A stretch of 64,000 nucleotides of DNA, taken from the NCBI RefSeq assembly GCF_002742265.1, contig NZ_MDGL01000193.1:38870-102869 (forward strand). The letters are read 5' to 3'. This document shows, piece by piece, positions 26,133 through 35,375 of the stretch. Below the pieces are notes generated by a model. The model had not been told where the DNA came from. It worked only from the letters and a program-made list of their open reading frames with translations, and did no database searches. A program made the position numbers and the translations under genes. The stretch comes from Maribacter sp. 4G9. GTDB lineage: Bacteria > Bacteroidota > Bacteroidia > Flavobacteriales > Flavobacteriaceae. Position 1 is the first letter of the stretch. Every line of letters begins with the position of its first letter.

Positions 26133-26746
26133 GCGACCACTTTTCTAGGCTCCAAGGATTTTAGATAAACTCGTAATTGGCTCATAAAACGATATTTCCT
26201 GGCACTAGGGGTAGTGCCTACCATCAAGGTACGAACACCAAAATAGGAGCTTATTAAATACGTGGCTGCCGCCTCACAATCTACATGGCGATCTACATAG
26301 CCATTGAACTTCCCTTTTTGCAAGGTCGAAACTAGATTTACCTCCCAAATGGAAAATATATCACAAAGATGTTTCATTATTTTTTGGTCCTTTCCGCGGA
26401 ATTCGGTCAAGAAATTATTGAGTACACAACCAAAGTCCATGTCATTATGAACGGCGGTTTCCAAAGCTTCTTCAAAACAATCGACTATTTGCTCAAGAGG
26501 ATTATCATGGCCTTCTATAGGTTCAATTAGTACGCTGTATATTTTTCTGGCCAATAAGTTTTGGATGATTTGTATAAAGAAATCCTCTTTCGATGCAAAG
26601 TGGTAATAAAAGGCACCTTTGGATAAGGATAGTTTTTTTAGGATGTCGTCAACGCTGGTGGCATAATAACCGTTTGCATAAAATAGTTCTAATCCAGCGG
26701 TTTGCATGCGGTGCATGGTAGCCATGCGTTTTAAATTTTTATCCAT
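26129..26746 (-). CDS. TetR-family transcriptional regulator
   Basis: 205 residues from the ATG at 26746, placed at MDKNLKRMATMHRM; the frame extends 22 codons further but that part is unlike the family. The N-terminal helix-turn-helix reads ANGYYATSVDDILKKLSLSKGAFYYHFASKEDF. The ligand domain ends with FGVRTLMVG. It lies downstream of arsS on the same strand and could control that operon. A symmetric GACC/GGTC hairpin at 26892-26913 is a candidate operator or terminator. What it senses is unknown. Confidence 0.85.
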   Translation of the reverse strand: MDKNLKRMATMHRMQTAGLELFYANGYYATSVDDILKKLSLSKGAFYYHFASKEDFFIQIIQNLLARKIYSVLIEPIEGHDNPLEQIVDCFEEALETAVHNDMDFGCVLNNFLTEFRGKDQKIMKHLCDIFSIWEVNLVSTLQKGKFNGYVDRHVDCEAAATYLISSYFGVRTLMVGTTPSARKYRFMSQLRVYLKSLEPRKVVA

Positions 26747-26891
26747 GATTTCAAGATTTGGGTTAATCCGACCGTTTGGTCTGTACAAAGAACCGAACGA
26801 TGCTCGTTGCAATTCGATTCTTTGGATATGATGAAGAAAAAAATCGGTGAACGTTCAAAAACCCGATGAACTACCACTTTTTTGAAAATAA

Positions 26892-26913
26892 AAACCGACC
26901 AGATGGTCGGTTT
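26892..26913 (-). promoter_or_regulatory. Perfect inverted repeat: TetR-type operator or terminator
   Basis: Two 9-base arms (AAACCGACC and GGTCGGTTT) with a 4-base loop. It lies between the arsS stop and the TetR start, both on the minus strand. On that strand the hairpin runs into a T-rich stretch (TTTTTATTTTC), which suits a terminator for the upstream operon. The ACCGACC...GGTCGGT form also resembles operators of TetR repressors. Sequence alone does not decide between them; a similar hairpin at 46842 is a plain terminator. Confidence 0.55.
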
Positions 26914-26987
26914 ATGTGTACACTTTTAAGGATTAATAACTTGTCCCATGTCATAATTCATTGGTTTATACCTAAAGTAGGATTGAA

Positions 26988-27018
26988 ATTCCCCTCCTTG
27001 GGAGGGGTTAGGGGAGGC
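26988..27018 (-). repeat. G/C-rich CCTCCC/GGGAGG repeat
   Basis: A CCCCTCC...GGAGGGG hairpin followed by GGGGAGG lies just past the arsS stop. Read on the minus strand it resembles the two larger repeats at 41971 and 42281. It appears to be a short member of the same dispersed family. Confidence 0.45.
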
Positions 27019-28074
27019 TTAAGCCACTGTCCCCTGACAACTACTGCCGGCACCGGCAGTACAGCCATAGCAGTGTTGGGAAATAATAATGTTTCTATCG
27101 TTTAGGATATCCTCGTTATAATCCTTGATATGCTTGACTTTACTGGCTACCTTTAAGCCCAACATCTGGTTAAAGTCACAATCATATAACCATCCGTCCC
27201 AACTCACGGAAATCGTATTGGTGCACATGACATTGGCCACTGCAGCGGGATTATAGGCTTCCACAAGGGCATACATATAGTCCTCATAGTTTTCCGAAGC
27301 GATCAAATAATCCAAAAATCGTGCAATGGGCAGGTTGGTAATAGCAAATAGGTTATGGAACTGAATACCAAAGTCCTCTTTAAGCGCTTTTTTAAAGTCC
27401 TTTTCCATCGCGGCCTGGTCTCCGGGTAAGTAGGCCCCAGATGGGTTGTAAACCAAGTCTAAGCGCAAGTCACTGTCCAGCATTCCATAACCTCGCTCGT
27501 TCAACTCCTGAAGGGCCTTTATCGATTTGTCAAAAACACCATCACCTCTTTGTTTATCTGTTTTTCCGCGAGTCCAATGAGGCATGGAAGAAATTACGTG
27601 AACATTATGCTTTTTAAAGAAATCGGGTAGGTCATAATATTTTTTATTGGCTCTAATAATCGTCAAATTGGAACGCACGATAAAATCCTTGATTCCTGCT
27701 TTGGCAGCTTCTTCCACAAACCATCTAAAATCAGGATTCATTTCGGGTGCACCCCCCGTAAGGTCCAACGTATGGGCACCTGTATTTTTAATGACCTCAA
27801 GACATTGCCGCATGGTTTCCCGGGTCATGATTTCCTTACGGTCGGGCCCTGCATCCACATGGCAATGTTCACAGACCTGATTGCACATATACCCCACATT
27901 GATTTGCAGTATTTCCAATTTCTTGGGACGTAAAGGGAACTGACCAATTTGGCTGATCTTATCCTTGAAATAGGGAAGCTCACCATCGGCAAAAATGCCT
28001 CCGTTCAAAATTTCCAATTGCTTATTGGACACTGCTAATTCATCTCCTTGCGCCTTCAACGACTTTGTTGCCAT
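27019..28074 (-). CDS. arsS: Radical SAM protein ArsS (arsenosugar biosynthesis)
   Basis: 351 residues. The radical SAM cluster ligands are CNQVCEHC (near residue 59) and the SAM-binding G-G-A-P is LTGGAPEMNP. The C-terminus carries the family's Cys-rich CYGCTAGAGSSCQG plus an upstream CDFNQMLG, as in the TIGR04167 group. ArsS adds a 5'-deoxyadenosyl group to dimethylated arsenic to make the arsenosugar skeleton. It is the distal enzyme gene of a minus-strand operon that also has the arsenosugar-type glycosyltransferase and peroxidase-like domain. No ArsM arsenite methyltransferase is in the window, so methylated arsenic would come from elsewhere. Confidence 0.88.
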   Translation of the reverse strand: MATKSLKAQGDELAVSNKQLEILNGGIFADGELPYFKDKISQIGQFPLRPKKLEILQINVGYMCNQVCEHCHVDAGPDRKEIMTRETMRQCLEVIKNTGAHTLDLTGGAPEMNPDFRWFVEEAAKAGIKDFIVRSNLTIIRANKKYYDLPDFFKKHNVHVISSMPHWTRGKTDKQRGDGVFDKSIKALQELNERGYGMLDSDLRLDLVYNPSGAYLPGDQAAMEKDFKKALKEDFGIQFHNLFAITNLPIARFLDYLIASENYEDYMYALVEAYNPAAVANVMCTNTISVSWDGWLYDCDFNQMLGLKVASKVKHIKDYNEDILNDRNIIISQHCYGCTAGAGSSCQGTVA

Positions 28075-28126
28075 AATTTTTTATTTTTCAGTATTCAATT
28101 TTTTTAATAGTTGTAGATACGAAATG

Positions 28127-29335
28127 CTACATAGAAAGCTTGTTGTATTTGTTCATCATTTGGACTCCATGCACCAAGGTAGCACCACTTTCTATAGCCG
28201 CTCCAACATGTACGGCTTCCATCATCTCTTCTTTGGTAATTCCTTTTTGTAGGCCATCTTTCGTATAGGCATCTATGCAATAGGGGCATTTTACGACATG
28301 GGAAACGGCCAGGGCAATCAGGGATTTTTCCCTGGCGCTCAAGGCCCCTTCTTCAAATACCTTTCCATAGTAATCAAAGAACTTGGTTCCTAGTTCTTCG
28401 CTCCATTCGGTTATTTTACCAAATTTTCTTAAATCTTTTGGGTCGTAATAAGAGTCTGCCATTTTATTCTGTGTTTTGGATTGAATGTTTTGTTTATTTA
28501 AACCGATATTGAATGCAATGGGTATTCCTTGCCCCATTTTTTCTATTTCTGGAAGGATTTCCATATTATCCCATATTCCGGATGCTAGGGTGTCTGCATA
28601 TTCCTCTGGCAAATGGTTTTGGTACATAAGCAGTTGAGCGGTCTGGAAATCATATTCAAAGGATTTATGGGAATAGGATAGATTTTCTTCTGTATCCTCC
28701 ATAAGAACATACCAAACCCTAGATGTACCATCATTCGCGGGCATTCCGATAACCCCGGGATTCACCCATAATTTTTCCTTTATATTTTGATGAAAAGGAA
28801 GCCCACAATGTCCGGCAATCACCACATCGCTATAGGTAGCTTTAAAACAAGTTTCCTTACTTTCTTGTGCATTGGATTTAAATATGAATTCCGATACATT
28901 GCCATAATTACCGTGCACTACCGTTATTTTTTTTCCGGCGTAATCAAAACTGATATTTTCCGGAAGGGTGCCAATCCATTTCAGTGATTCTTCGGACAAC
29001 TTCATTTTTGTATATGGAAACCACATTTTGGAGAAACTGTCACAACGTCCACCTGCCTTAAAATCACATCCACATTCCTCACTGTCATTGGCCAACTGTA
29101 GTTCCACATTACCGGCAATACTCAAAGCCCCCCAATTTTTGAAGGCTTGTAACGTTTCTTCTGGTTGGGCGCAATATCCGGTGATGTCTCCCGTACAGAT
29201 ACAATTTTCTGGAGGGATACCTTCTTCTTTGGCTATTGAAATTAGCTTTTCCAGGGCCTGTAGATTGCTGTATACACCACCAAAAAGGAGTAGTTTCCCC
29301 TTTTTTGTTCCAATATGTTTTATTTTTTCAGCCAT
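28127..29335 (-). CDS. Metallophosphoesterase fused to arsenosugar-associated peroxidase-like domain
   Basis: 402 residues from the ATG at 29335 (MAEKIKHIG), which overlaps the symporter gene by 16 bases; a longer frame reaches 29389. The first part, about 275 residues, is a calcineurin-like phosphoesterase: LLFGGVYSNLQALE, CTGDITGYCAQ, SIAGNVE, VVHGNYG, VIAGHCGLPF and WVNPGVIG. The last 111 residues, starting at an internal MADSYYDP, form a carboxymuconolactone decarboxylase/AhpD-like domain with CPYCIDAYTKDG, of the kind placed with ArsS. The joint (NKQNIQSKTQNK) looks like translated spacer, which suggests a recent fusion by loss of a stop. The ATG at 28462 could still start the second domain separately. 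Confidence 0.82.
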   Translation of the reverse strand: MAEKIKHIGTKKGKLLLFGGVYSNLQALEKLISIAKEEGIPPENCICTGDITGYCAQPEETLQAFKNWGALSIAGNVELQLANDSEECGCDFKAGGRCDSFSKMWFPYTKMKLSEESLKWIGTLPENISFDYAGKKITVVHGNYGNVSEFIFKSNAQESKETCFKATYSDVVIAGHCGLPFHQNIKEKLWVNPGVIGMPANDGTSRVWYVLMEDTEENLSYSHKSFEYDFQTAQLLMYQNHLPEEYADTLASGIWDNMEILPEIEKMGQGIPIAFNIGLNKQNIQSKTQNKMADSYYDPKDLRKFGKITEWSEELGTKFFDYYGKVFEEGALSAREKSLIALAVSHVVKCPYCIDAYTKDGLQKGITKEEMMEAVHVGAAIESGATLVHGVQMMNKYNKLSM

Positions 29336-30660
29336 GTAGGTATAAAGTATAACAGTGTACAACATAAGATGCCCCAAACATTGATCCAAAGTAAATCGGC
29401 GTATTTACCGGTCGTGAATATGAATTGTTCAGGAAACCAATTAAAAACCAGGAAAAGACCAAATATCAGTCCACAAAGAACGCTCAAGTGAAAACTTATT
29501 TTTGGGGCCTTTCCTTTCCAAAAAATGAATATCGGCGTAAGCCCAATGACCATGGTTCCGCTAATGGTCGTGGCCGATAGTATTTCGCCATCCAAAAAAA
29601 TAGGAATAGTACCAAGTACGGCAATGAAGGCCATAGACCACCTCCCGATACTTAGCGTGTTGCCAAATTTCAAATCCACCGCAATCAATTTAGAAAATGA
29701 GGAAAACGTGGAATCCAAGGTGGAGGCCGCTGAGGTAATCATTATAAAATTGATGATTAAAAGTGTTACGATGCCAAAGGCCTTGCCTACTTCCACCGCT
29801 GCCTGACCTACGATACCTAGGGATTGAGCATAAATACCAATGGTGCTAAATAGCACTATGCATATAGCACCCGTTACACTGGCCCATAAAAAGCTTTTTA
29901 GGGTAACCTTGGGGCTACTGATGAAACCTCTATCCGTTAAGACCGGATCATGAAAAGGGTAACTGAAAGACTGTATAAGCGCCGCAAATAAAAGATTTAA
30001 CCCCATTTCAAAGGACCAAATTCCAGAATTCAAGGTTTCCTTGACCGTGAAATCCGTTTTTGGACCGTAAATGGTATATAGAATTACAATGAGTAGTATG
30101 GAGAATAGCGCCATTTGTACTACATCCGTGAAAATGGAACTACTCATTCCCCCTTTAATAACATAGGCCAAGGTAAGAAACGTAAATACCAAAATACTCC
30201 AATAATAGGTGCTGGTCCCCATTTCACCAAAATAGGATCCAATGACCATGGTGTTGCTCCAAACTTCATTAAATAAGCGGATAGCTATCAATAACGAAAA
30301 AACCAATACGGCCATTTTGCCAAATTTTGAGGTTAGGAAGTGGTGTATGCTTTTATAATTTCCAAACACACGCATTCTATAAATAACAATTCCCGCTATG
30401 GCAAAGGATAGGTAATAGGCTGCATAGGCAACACCTCCCACAATGCCAAATTCCAACCCTAAGTTAGCCGCATTGGTTATGCTTTTTGCGAATATCCAAG
30501 AAATAACCAAACTGCCCATCAACACCAGTGTGCTGGGAGTCTTTTTCTTTTGGACTGCATTATAAAACTGATTGGTATTTTTAGCAAAAGGGGACAGGAA
30601 GAATAGTATCAAACTAGATACTATGATCAATCCCCATTGCCAAAATAACATGTTATTCAT
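29320..30660 (-). CDS. Sodium:solute symporter family transporter
   Basis: 446 residues with about 12-13 membrane segments. The SSS-family layout is seen in SWIFAKSITNAANLGLEFG, YVIKGGMSSSIFTDVVQM (helix 6 region) and ITSAASTLDSTFSSFSKLIAVD, which contains the conserved Ser/Thr sodium-site region. It sits between SusD and the phosphoesterase in the arsenosugar-type operon. It could bring the compound that enters through SusCD across the inner membrane. The substrate is unknown. Confidence 0.85.
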   Translation of the reverse strand: MNNMLFWQWGLIIVSSLILFFLSPFAKNTNQFYNAVQKKKTPSTLVLMGSLVISWIFAKSITNAANLGLEFGIVGGVAYAAYYLSFAIAGIVIYRMRVFGNYKSIHHFLTSKFGKMAVLVFSLLIAIRLFNEVWSNTMVIGSYFGEMGTSTYYWSILVFTFLTLAYVIKGGMSSSIFTDVVQMALFSILLIVILYTIYGPKTDFTVKETLNSGIWSFEMGLNLLFAALIQSFSYPFHDPVLTDRGFISSPKVTLKSFLWASVTGAICIVLFSTIGIYAQSLGIVGQAAVEVGKAFGIVTLLIINFIMITSAASTLDSTFSSFSKLIAVDLKFGNTLSIGRWSMAFIAVLGTIPIFLDGEILSATTISGTMVIGLTPIFIFWKGKAPKISFHLSVLCGLIFGLFLVFNWFPEQFIFTTGKYADLLWINVWGILCCTLLYFIPTWLKK

Positions 30661-30667
30661 TTTTATT

Positions 30668-32110
30668 TTATTCTTCGTCCCACCAAACTTTTACATTAAT
30701 GCTATTGCCATCTGTTTTGTTGGCGGCCGTAGTGTAATTAATATTATTTAGCGCCTCTTCCTCACCTGGATAAGGCATTCTTACCGGTATTAAATCATCA
30801 TTGAGACTTGCTGAAATTGTTTTTAGCGGTGGGTAACCCGTTCTTCTATATTCTATCCAACCTTCATAGCCATTAATCATATTGGCAATCCACTTTTGGG
30901 TTATGATATTCTCCAAAGGATTCCCATTGTCCAATGCTCCTGGATTCGTTAAATAATCATTGGGAAGTTCTACCTGCCAATAGTCATAAGCCTGGATGAT
31001 ACCCCTTTCATATAGCTGTTTTACATCTCCGGCAATAAAACCCTTTTGTACAGCCTCGGCCAAAAGAAATTGGGTTTCCATGCTCGTCATGAAATTGGCG
31101 TCTAATACTCCCGTATTCTCCCTAAAAATAGTCCCGGCCAAGGAATAGTCAGATACATTAATAGTGGTGGAAGAGGCATCGATACCATTTAAGAGTCCGT
31201 TATATTCACCACCCATATCACTATTAGCGATGGGCCTAAAAAGTTTTGAAATACGTGGGTCATCAAGTTTGGTTAAAATTTCATCCATCGTTTCAGACAT
31301 TACAAAATTGTTGAAATCTCCAATTCGCAGTCGGGCCAACCTAAAATTATTGGGCTCACCATCCGTAAAATCAAACACGGCATTTTGACTATTCTCCTGA
31401 ATATAATTTCCTTCGTTAAAAAGGGCTTGTAGTTCCGTAGCCACTTCCATTTTTGAAGAAATTCGCATGAGGTATTTGATTTTAAGTGAATTGGCAAAAC
31501 GCACCCAGCTTTCCAAGTCACCCTCAAAAAGGATATCCCCTTCGAGCGGAATGGTTCCTTCATAGGATTCAATGGCCGATATTCCTTTATTGAGATTGTC
31601 GAATATTCCATTTTCGGCCATATAAATGGATTCTTGACTATCGTAAACCGGGGTCACCGTGCCTTGATCACCTTTAAAGGCTTCAAAGTAGGGAACGTCT
31701 CCAAACAAATCGGTCAATGCGGCGGCCATATAGGCTTTCAGTATTCGTGCTGGCCCTTCGTATACTGAAAATGAAGGGTTTTCCTGTGAGAGATTCAATA
31801 TGATTTCATTGTCCCGAAGGTTCTCATAGAATATGGGCCATGGATTTCCTCCCAACTGTGGAGATTTTAAGTTATGCCTATCAAAGAGGTTGAAATCCAA
31901 GGCTGTGGTATATTGTCCCAATAAATTTCCAGCGGTAAAACCTTCATAGGACATTTGCTCACCGTAATCATAGATAACCTGTCTCAGCAAAAGACTGGGT
32001 TGTACGCTTACCGGAGCATTGGGATTGGTATTGATATCCTCAAAATCCTGGGTACAACTTATCAACGCCAACAAGAGAAATATGCTAAATATTATTTTCA
32101 TCGTTTTCAT
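30668..32110 (-). CDS. SusD/RagB-family outer-membrane lipoprotein
   Basis: 480 residues with a lipoprotein signal (IFLLLALISC, Cys about 19) and the SusD-like start TQDFEDINTNPNAP. TPR-like helical pairs follow, including LKAYMAAALTDLFGDVPYFEA, with WVRFANSLKIKYLMRIS in the middle and a C-terminal IEYRRTGYPPL. It forms the lid over the SusC pore and binds the ligand at the cell surface. It starts two bases after the SusC stop. In this operon the ligand is more likely linked to the arsenosugar-type pathway than to a glycan, since no glycoside hydrolase is near. Confidence 0.92.
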   Translation of the reverse strand: MKTMKIIFSIFLLLALISCTQDFEDINTNPNAPVSVQPSLLLRQVIYDYGEQMSYEGFTAGNLLGQYTTALDFNLFDRHNLKSPQLGGNPWPIFYENLRDNEIILNLSQENPSFSVYEGPARILKAYMAAALTDLFGDVPYFEAFKGDQGTVTPVYDSQESIYMAENGIFDNLNKGISAIESYEGTIPLEGDILFEGDLESWVRFANSLKIKYLMRISSKMEVATELQALFNEGNYIQENSQNAVFDFTDGEPNNFRLARLRIGDFNNFVMSETMDEILTKLDDPRISKLFRPIANSDMGGEYNGLLNGIDASSTTINVSDYSLAGTIFRENTGVLDANFMTSMETQFLLAEAVQKGFIAGDVKQLYERGIIQAYDYWQVELPNDYLTNPGALDNGNPLENIITQKWIANMINGYEGWIEYRRTGYPPLKTISASLNDDLIPVRMPYPGEEEALNNINYTTAANKTDGNSINVKVWWDEE

Positions 32111-32112
32111 TC

Positions 32113-35100
32113 TTAAAAATTAAACCCTGCCTTTATGCCAATACTGCGTGTAGTTGCGTAAGACATATCCTCTACGCCACTTATAAAACCTTGTCCCTGT
32201 ACTGCCAATTGCTCTGGGTCAAAATGGGGATTTTCAGTGAAGGCAAAAAGATTTCTGCCGATCAAGGAAAGATTCAATTGGGCTTCTTGATTGAAGACAG
32301 ACAGGTCCTTAAACGTATATCCTATGGAGAACTGGCGTAATTTTAAAAATGACGCATCATACGTGTTGTTTTCCTCATGGTTACGGTCATAAAATTGCCG
32401 GTAATAACTCTCGGCCGATACCGCGACCGTATTTGGAGTATACACGGGGTCGTCATTCGTTCCCGTGTTGACTACGCCAACTGGGACAATACCTGCTTCC
32501 GGGCGAAATAAGGTTTCTGCCAATTGACCACCTACATTGCCTAACGCTCTTGTTCTAGAAACGATTATCCCTCCTTGGCGCCAGTCCAAAAGAAAGCCAA
32601 GGTTCCAGTTTTTATACTTAAACTGGTTATTAATGCCCAACATAAAATCCGGATTATAATTCCCTAGTTTTTGTAAATCGTTATTGGGAATATACCGTCC
32701 TTCATCCGTAAGTATAAAATCTCCATTTTCATTTTTTAAATAGCCAGTACCATAAAGATCTCCAACGCGACCACCTTCTTCCACTTGAAGATATACCGTT
32801 TGGTTTTGACTATCGTAGATTCTTGAATATGCTAGGGTTAAGCGGCCGTCTTCCTGAGGCAAATCTTCAACGATAGCCCGATTCGTGCTAAAATTTAAGG
32901 TACTATTCCATGAAAAATTATCCGATACCACGGGAGAAATTCCGGTAATAATTTCCAACCCTTTGGAACGAACACTTCCTGCATTTACCACTTGTTGCGT
33001 ATAACCCGAAGATATCCCAATGGGAAGGGATATGATCTGGTCTTTGGTCAAGGCGTTATAGTAAGAAACATCAAAACTTAACTGATCACCGAAAAACCGT
33101 ATATCGGCCCCAATTTCAAAAGAGGAAGTCTGCTCCGGTTGTAAATTGGGGTTGGCAATGGTGTTTTGGTTGCTAAAAGTGGGCTGTCCAATAAATGGGG
33201 TTTGGGCCACAAACGCGCTCGTGGTTTGGTAGGGATTGGTATCATTACCCACTTGGGCCCAACTGGCACGAAGTTTTGCAAAGGAAATAACCTGTGGTAG
33301 GTCTACTACTTGGGATAGAATAAAACTTGAGGAGACCGATGGGTAAAAGAACGAGGTATTGTCTACGGAAAAAGGGGTAGCCAAAGCACTGGACCAATCG
33401 TTCCTGCCAGTAATATCTAAAAATAGAAAATCCTCATAGCCCAGTTTCACCAAACCGTAAAAACTGTTTATTCGCTTGTTCGATTCAAATTGGAAAACTT
33501 CTACCGGAGAGGCCGCGTTCGAAAGCCTGAAAATTCCTGGTTGGGCCAAACTTGTTGTCTGTGACTGGGAGGTAAATGCTTTTTGGTCCAATCGGTTTCC
33601 GCCAAGGCTAACATCGAGTTTTAAGACATTAAAACGATTGGTATAATTTAAAAGGAAATCAGTATTTATTTCCCTAAAGAAAACATCATGCTCCGCATAT
33701 CCTCCGTTCTGGAATCTATTGGAACTAAAGGCTCGCCTTAACTGGCGAAGCTCACTGGAATAATCCATTCCCGATCTAATTGAAGCGGTCAAATGTTCCG
33801 TAATATCATAACTCGCTGAAATGTTTCCAAAGATCCGATCCCTATTAAAAGAGTTCCTATTTTCATACATGATGAAAAATGGGTTGTCAAAGAAGGTGTA
33901 ATTGAAAGAGTATTGCTGAACGCCCTCCAACCCAGGCTGCCAATAGTCCCGTAAACTATCTATGTTCAAAGACCTTGGACCCCATCCTACCAGGGAATAA
34001 TTTACATTTTCGGAACCATACCCATTTGATGGCCGATTATCGCTTTTGGAGCTGATATAGCTGATAGCAGAATTGATACTCAATTTTTCGGTAGGTCTAA
34101 AGCCCAATCGTGTGCTTATCGTCTGTCGGTCCAGATTCACACCCGGAATAATTGATTCGCTTCTTAGATCCGTAAAAGAGAGTCGGTAATTTCCTTTTTC
34201 AAAATTGGAGGCAACGGCAATGTTGTTTATAAGCGTAGTTCCCGTCCTATAAAAATCCTTTAGGTTATCCGGATGGGACACAAACGGGGTGGGCGTAATG
34301 GGCAGGCCACTATAAAGGGCCGTGTCGCCACCTCGCACCACGGTTCCATCGGTCAAAGTAACCGGGCTGTCAAATTGGGGAATAAGATTACCTACGTTCA
34401 ACCTGGGTCCCCAACTGTACGTAATGTTGTCGCTGATGCCACCTCCAAGACCATCAACAAATTCAAAGACTCCAGATTGGCCTTGCCCATATTCATTTTG
34501 GAAATCGGGCAATTGGAATGCGGTATCCACAAAAAAGCTGGTATTGTAATTAATGCCAAGTCCTGTACTGTTTCTACCATTTTTGGTTTCAATGACGATA
34601 ACACCGTTGGACGCCCTTGTCCCATAAAGGGCGGCTGCACTGGGGCCTTTTAGAACAGAGACTTCCGCAATATCATCAGGATTGACTTCCATGGCACCAT
34701 TTCCAAAATCTATTTCCTGAAAGCCGGCAGCCGCTTCATTGGTAAAGTTAAAGACCGAATTATTGTTAATGGGTACTCCATCCACAATGAAGAGTGGGTT
34801 GTTATTGGAGAAAGACGCCTCTCCCCGTATGGTAATTTTTGAGGTGGAACCCACTCCTGTAGGTCCTTGATTAATGGTAACTCCTGCCAGTTTTCCGGCC
34901 AAATTATCCAAAAAATTGACCGATTTCACTTCGGTGACGCCCTGTGCATCCAAACTTTGGACCACATAGCCCAACTCCTTGGTTTCCCTTTTTAGGCCCA
35001 GTGCTGTCAGGACAACTTCGTCCAATTGCTCGGAAGATTCCAATAAGGTGACCTCTATATAGGACAAATCATTAATGGGAACTTTTTGCGTTTGATACCC

Positions 35101-35316
35101 TAAAACAGAAAACTCCAAAACACCCTTGGTATCGGTCGTATTTATTGAAAATTTCCCTTCTTCATTGGTAATGGTTCCCTTGTTTGTCCCTGATAGGAGG
35201 ACGTTTACGTAGGGAATGGGATTGCCGGTAGCATCCGTCACTATGCCGGAAACCGTATTTTGGCAAAAAACCGTTGCAGTCATGAACAGGGTCATGACCA
35301 ACATAAAATATTTCAT
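32113..35316 (-). CDS. SusC/RagA-family TonB-dependent outer-membrane receptor
   Basis: 1067 residues. A signal peptide (about 1-18) is followed by a carboxypeptidase-regulatory-like domain (VSGIVTDATGNPIPYVNVLL, about 22-95), then the plug with DNLAGKLAGVTINQ, IRGEASFSNNNPLFIVDGVPI and VSVLKGPSAAALYGTRASNGVIVIETK, then the beta-barrel to the C-terminal aromatic residue (GFNF). It imports a large or scarce solute with TonB energy. It pairs with the SusD downstream. Its place between an arsenosugar-type glycosyltransferase and ArsS-associated genes is unusual and suggests uptake of an arsenic- or phosphate-containing compound; that is an inference. Confidence 0.95.
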   Translation of the reverse strand: MKYFMLVMTLFMTATVFCQNTVSGIVTDATGNPIPYVNVLLSGTNKGTITNEEGKFSINTTDTKGVLEFSVLGYQTQKVPINDLSYIEVTLLESSEQLDEVVLTALGLKRETKELGYVVQSLDAQGVTEVKSVNFLDNLAGKLAGVTINQGPTGVGSTSKITIRGEASFSNNNPLFIVDGVPINNNSVFNFTNEAAAGFQEIDFGNGAMEVNPDDIAEVSVLKGPSAAALYGTRASNGVIVIETKNGRNSTGLGINYNTSFFVDTAFQLPDFQNEYGQGQSGVFEFVDGLGGGISDNITYSWGPRLNVGNLIPQFDSPVTLTDGTVVRGGDTALYSGLPITPTPFVSHPDNLKDFYRTGTTLINNIAVASNFEKGNYRLSFTDLRSESIIPGVNLDRQTISTRLGFRPTEKLSINSAISYISSKSDNRPSNGYGSENVNYSLVGWGPRSLNIDSLRDYWQPGLEGVQQYSFNYTFFDNPFFIMYENRNSFNRDRIFGNISASYDITEHLTASIRSGMDYSSELRQLRRAFSSNRFQNGGYAEHDVFFREINTDFLLNYTNRFNVLKLDVSLGGNRLDQKAFTSQSQTTSLAQPGIFRLSNAASPVEVFQFESNKRINSFYGLVKLGYEDFLFLDITGRNDWSSALATPFSVDNTSFFYPSVSSSFILSQVVDLPQVISFAKLRASWAQVGNDTNPYQTTSAFVAQTPFIGQPTFSNQNTIANPNLQPEQTSSFEIGADIRFFGDQLSFDVSYYNALTKDQIISLPIGISSGYTQQVVNAGSVRSKGLEIITGISPVVSDNFSWNSTLNFSTNRAIVEDLPQEDGRLTLAYSRIYDSQNQTVYLQVEEGGRVGDLYGTGYLKNENGDFILTDEGRYIPNNDLQKLGNYNPDFMLGINNQFKYKNWNLGFLLDWRQGGIIVSRTRALGNVGGQLAETLFRPEAGIVPVGVVNTGTNDDPVYTPNTVAVSAESYYRQFYDRNHEENNTYDASFLKLRQFSIGYTFKDLSVFNQEAQLNLSLIGRNLFAFTENPHFDPEQLAVQGQGFISGVEDMSYATTRSIGIKAGFNF

Positions 35317-35375
35317 GTTTTGGCAATTGTGTTAGTTCTTAAGTCGAATTTTGGATCGTAAAAAATCCAAAGGAT

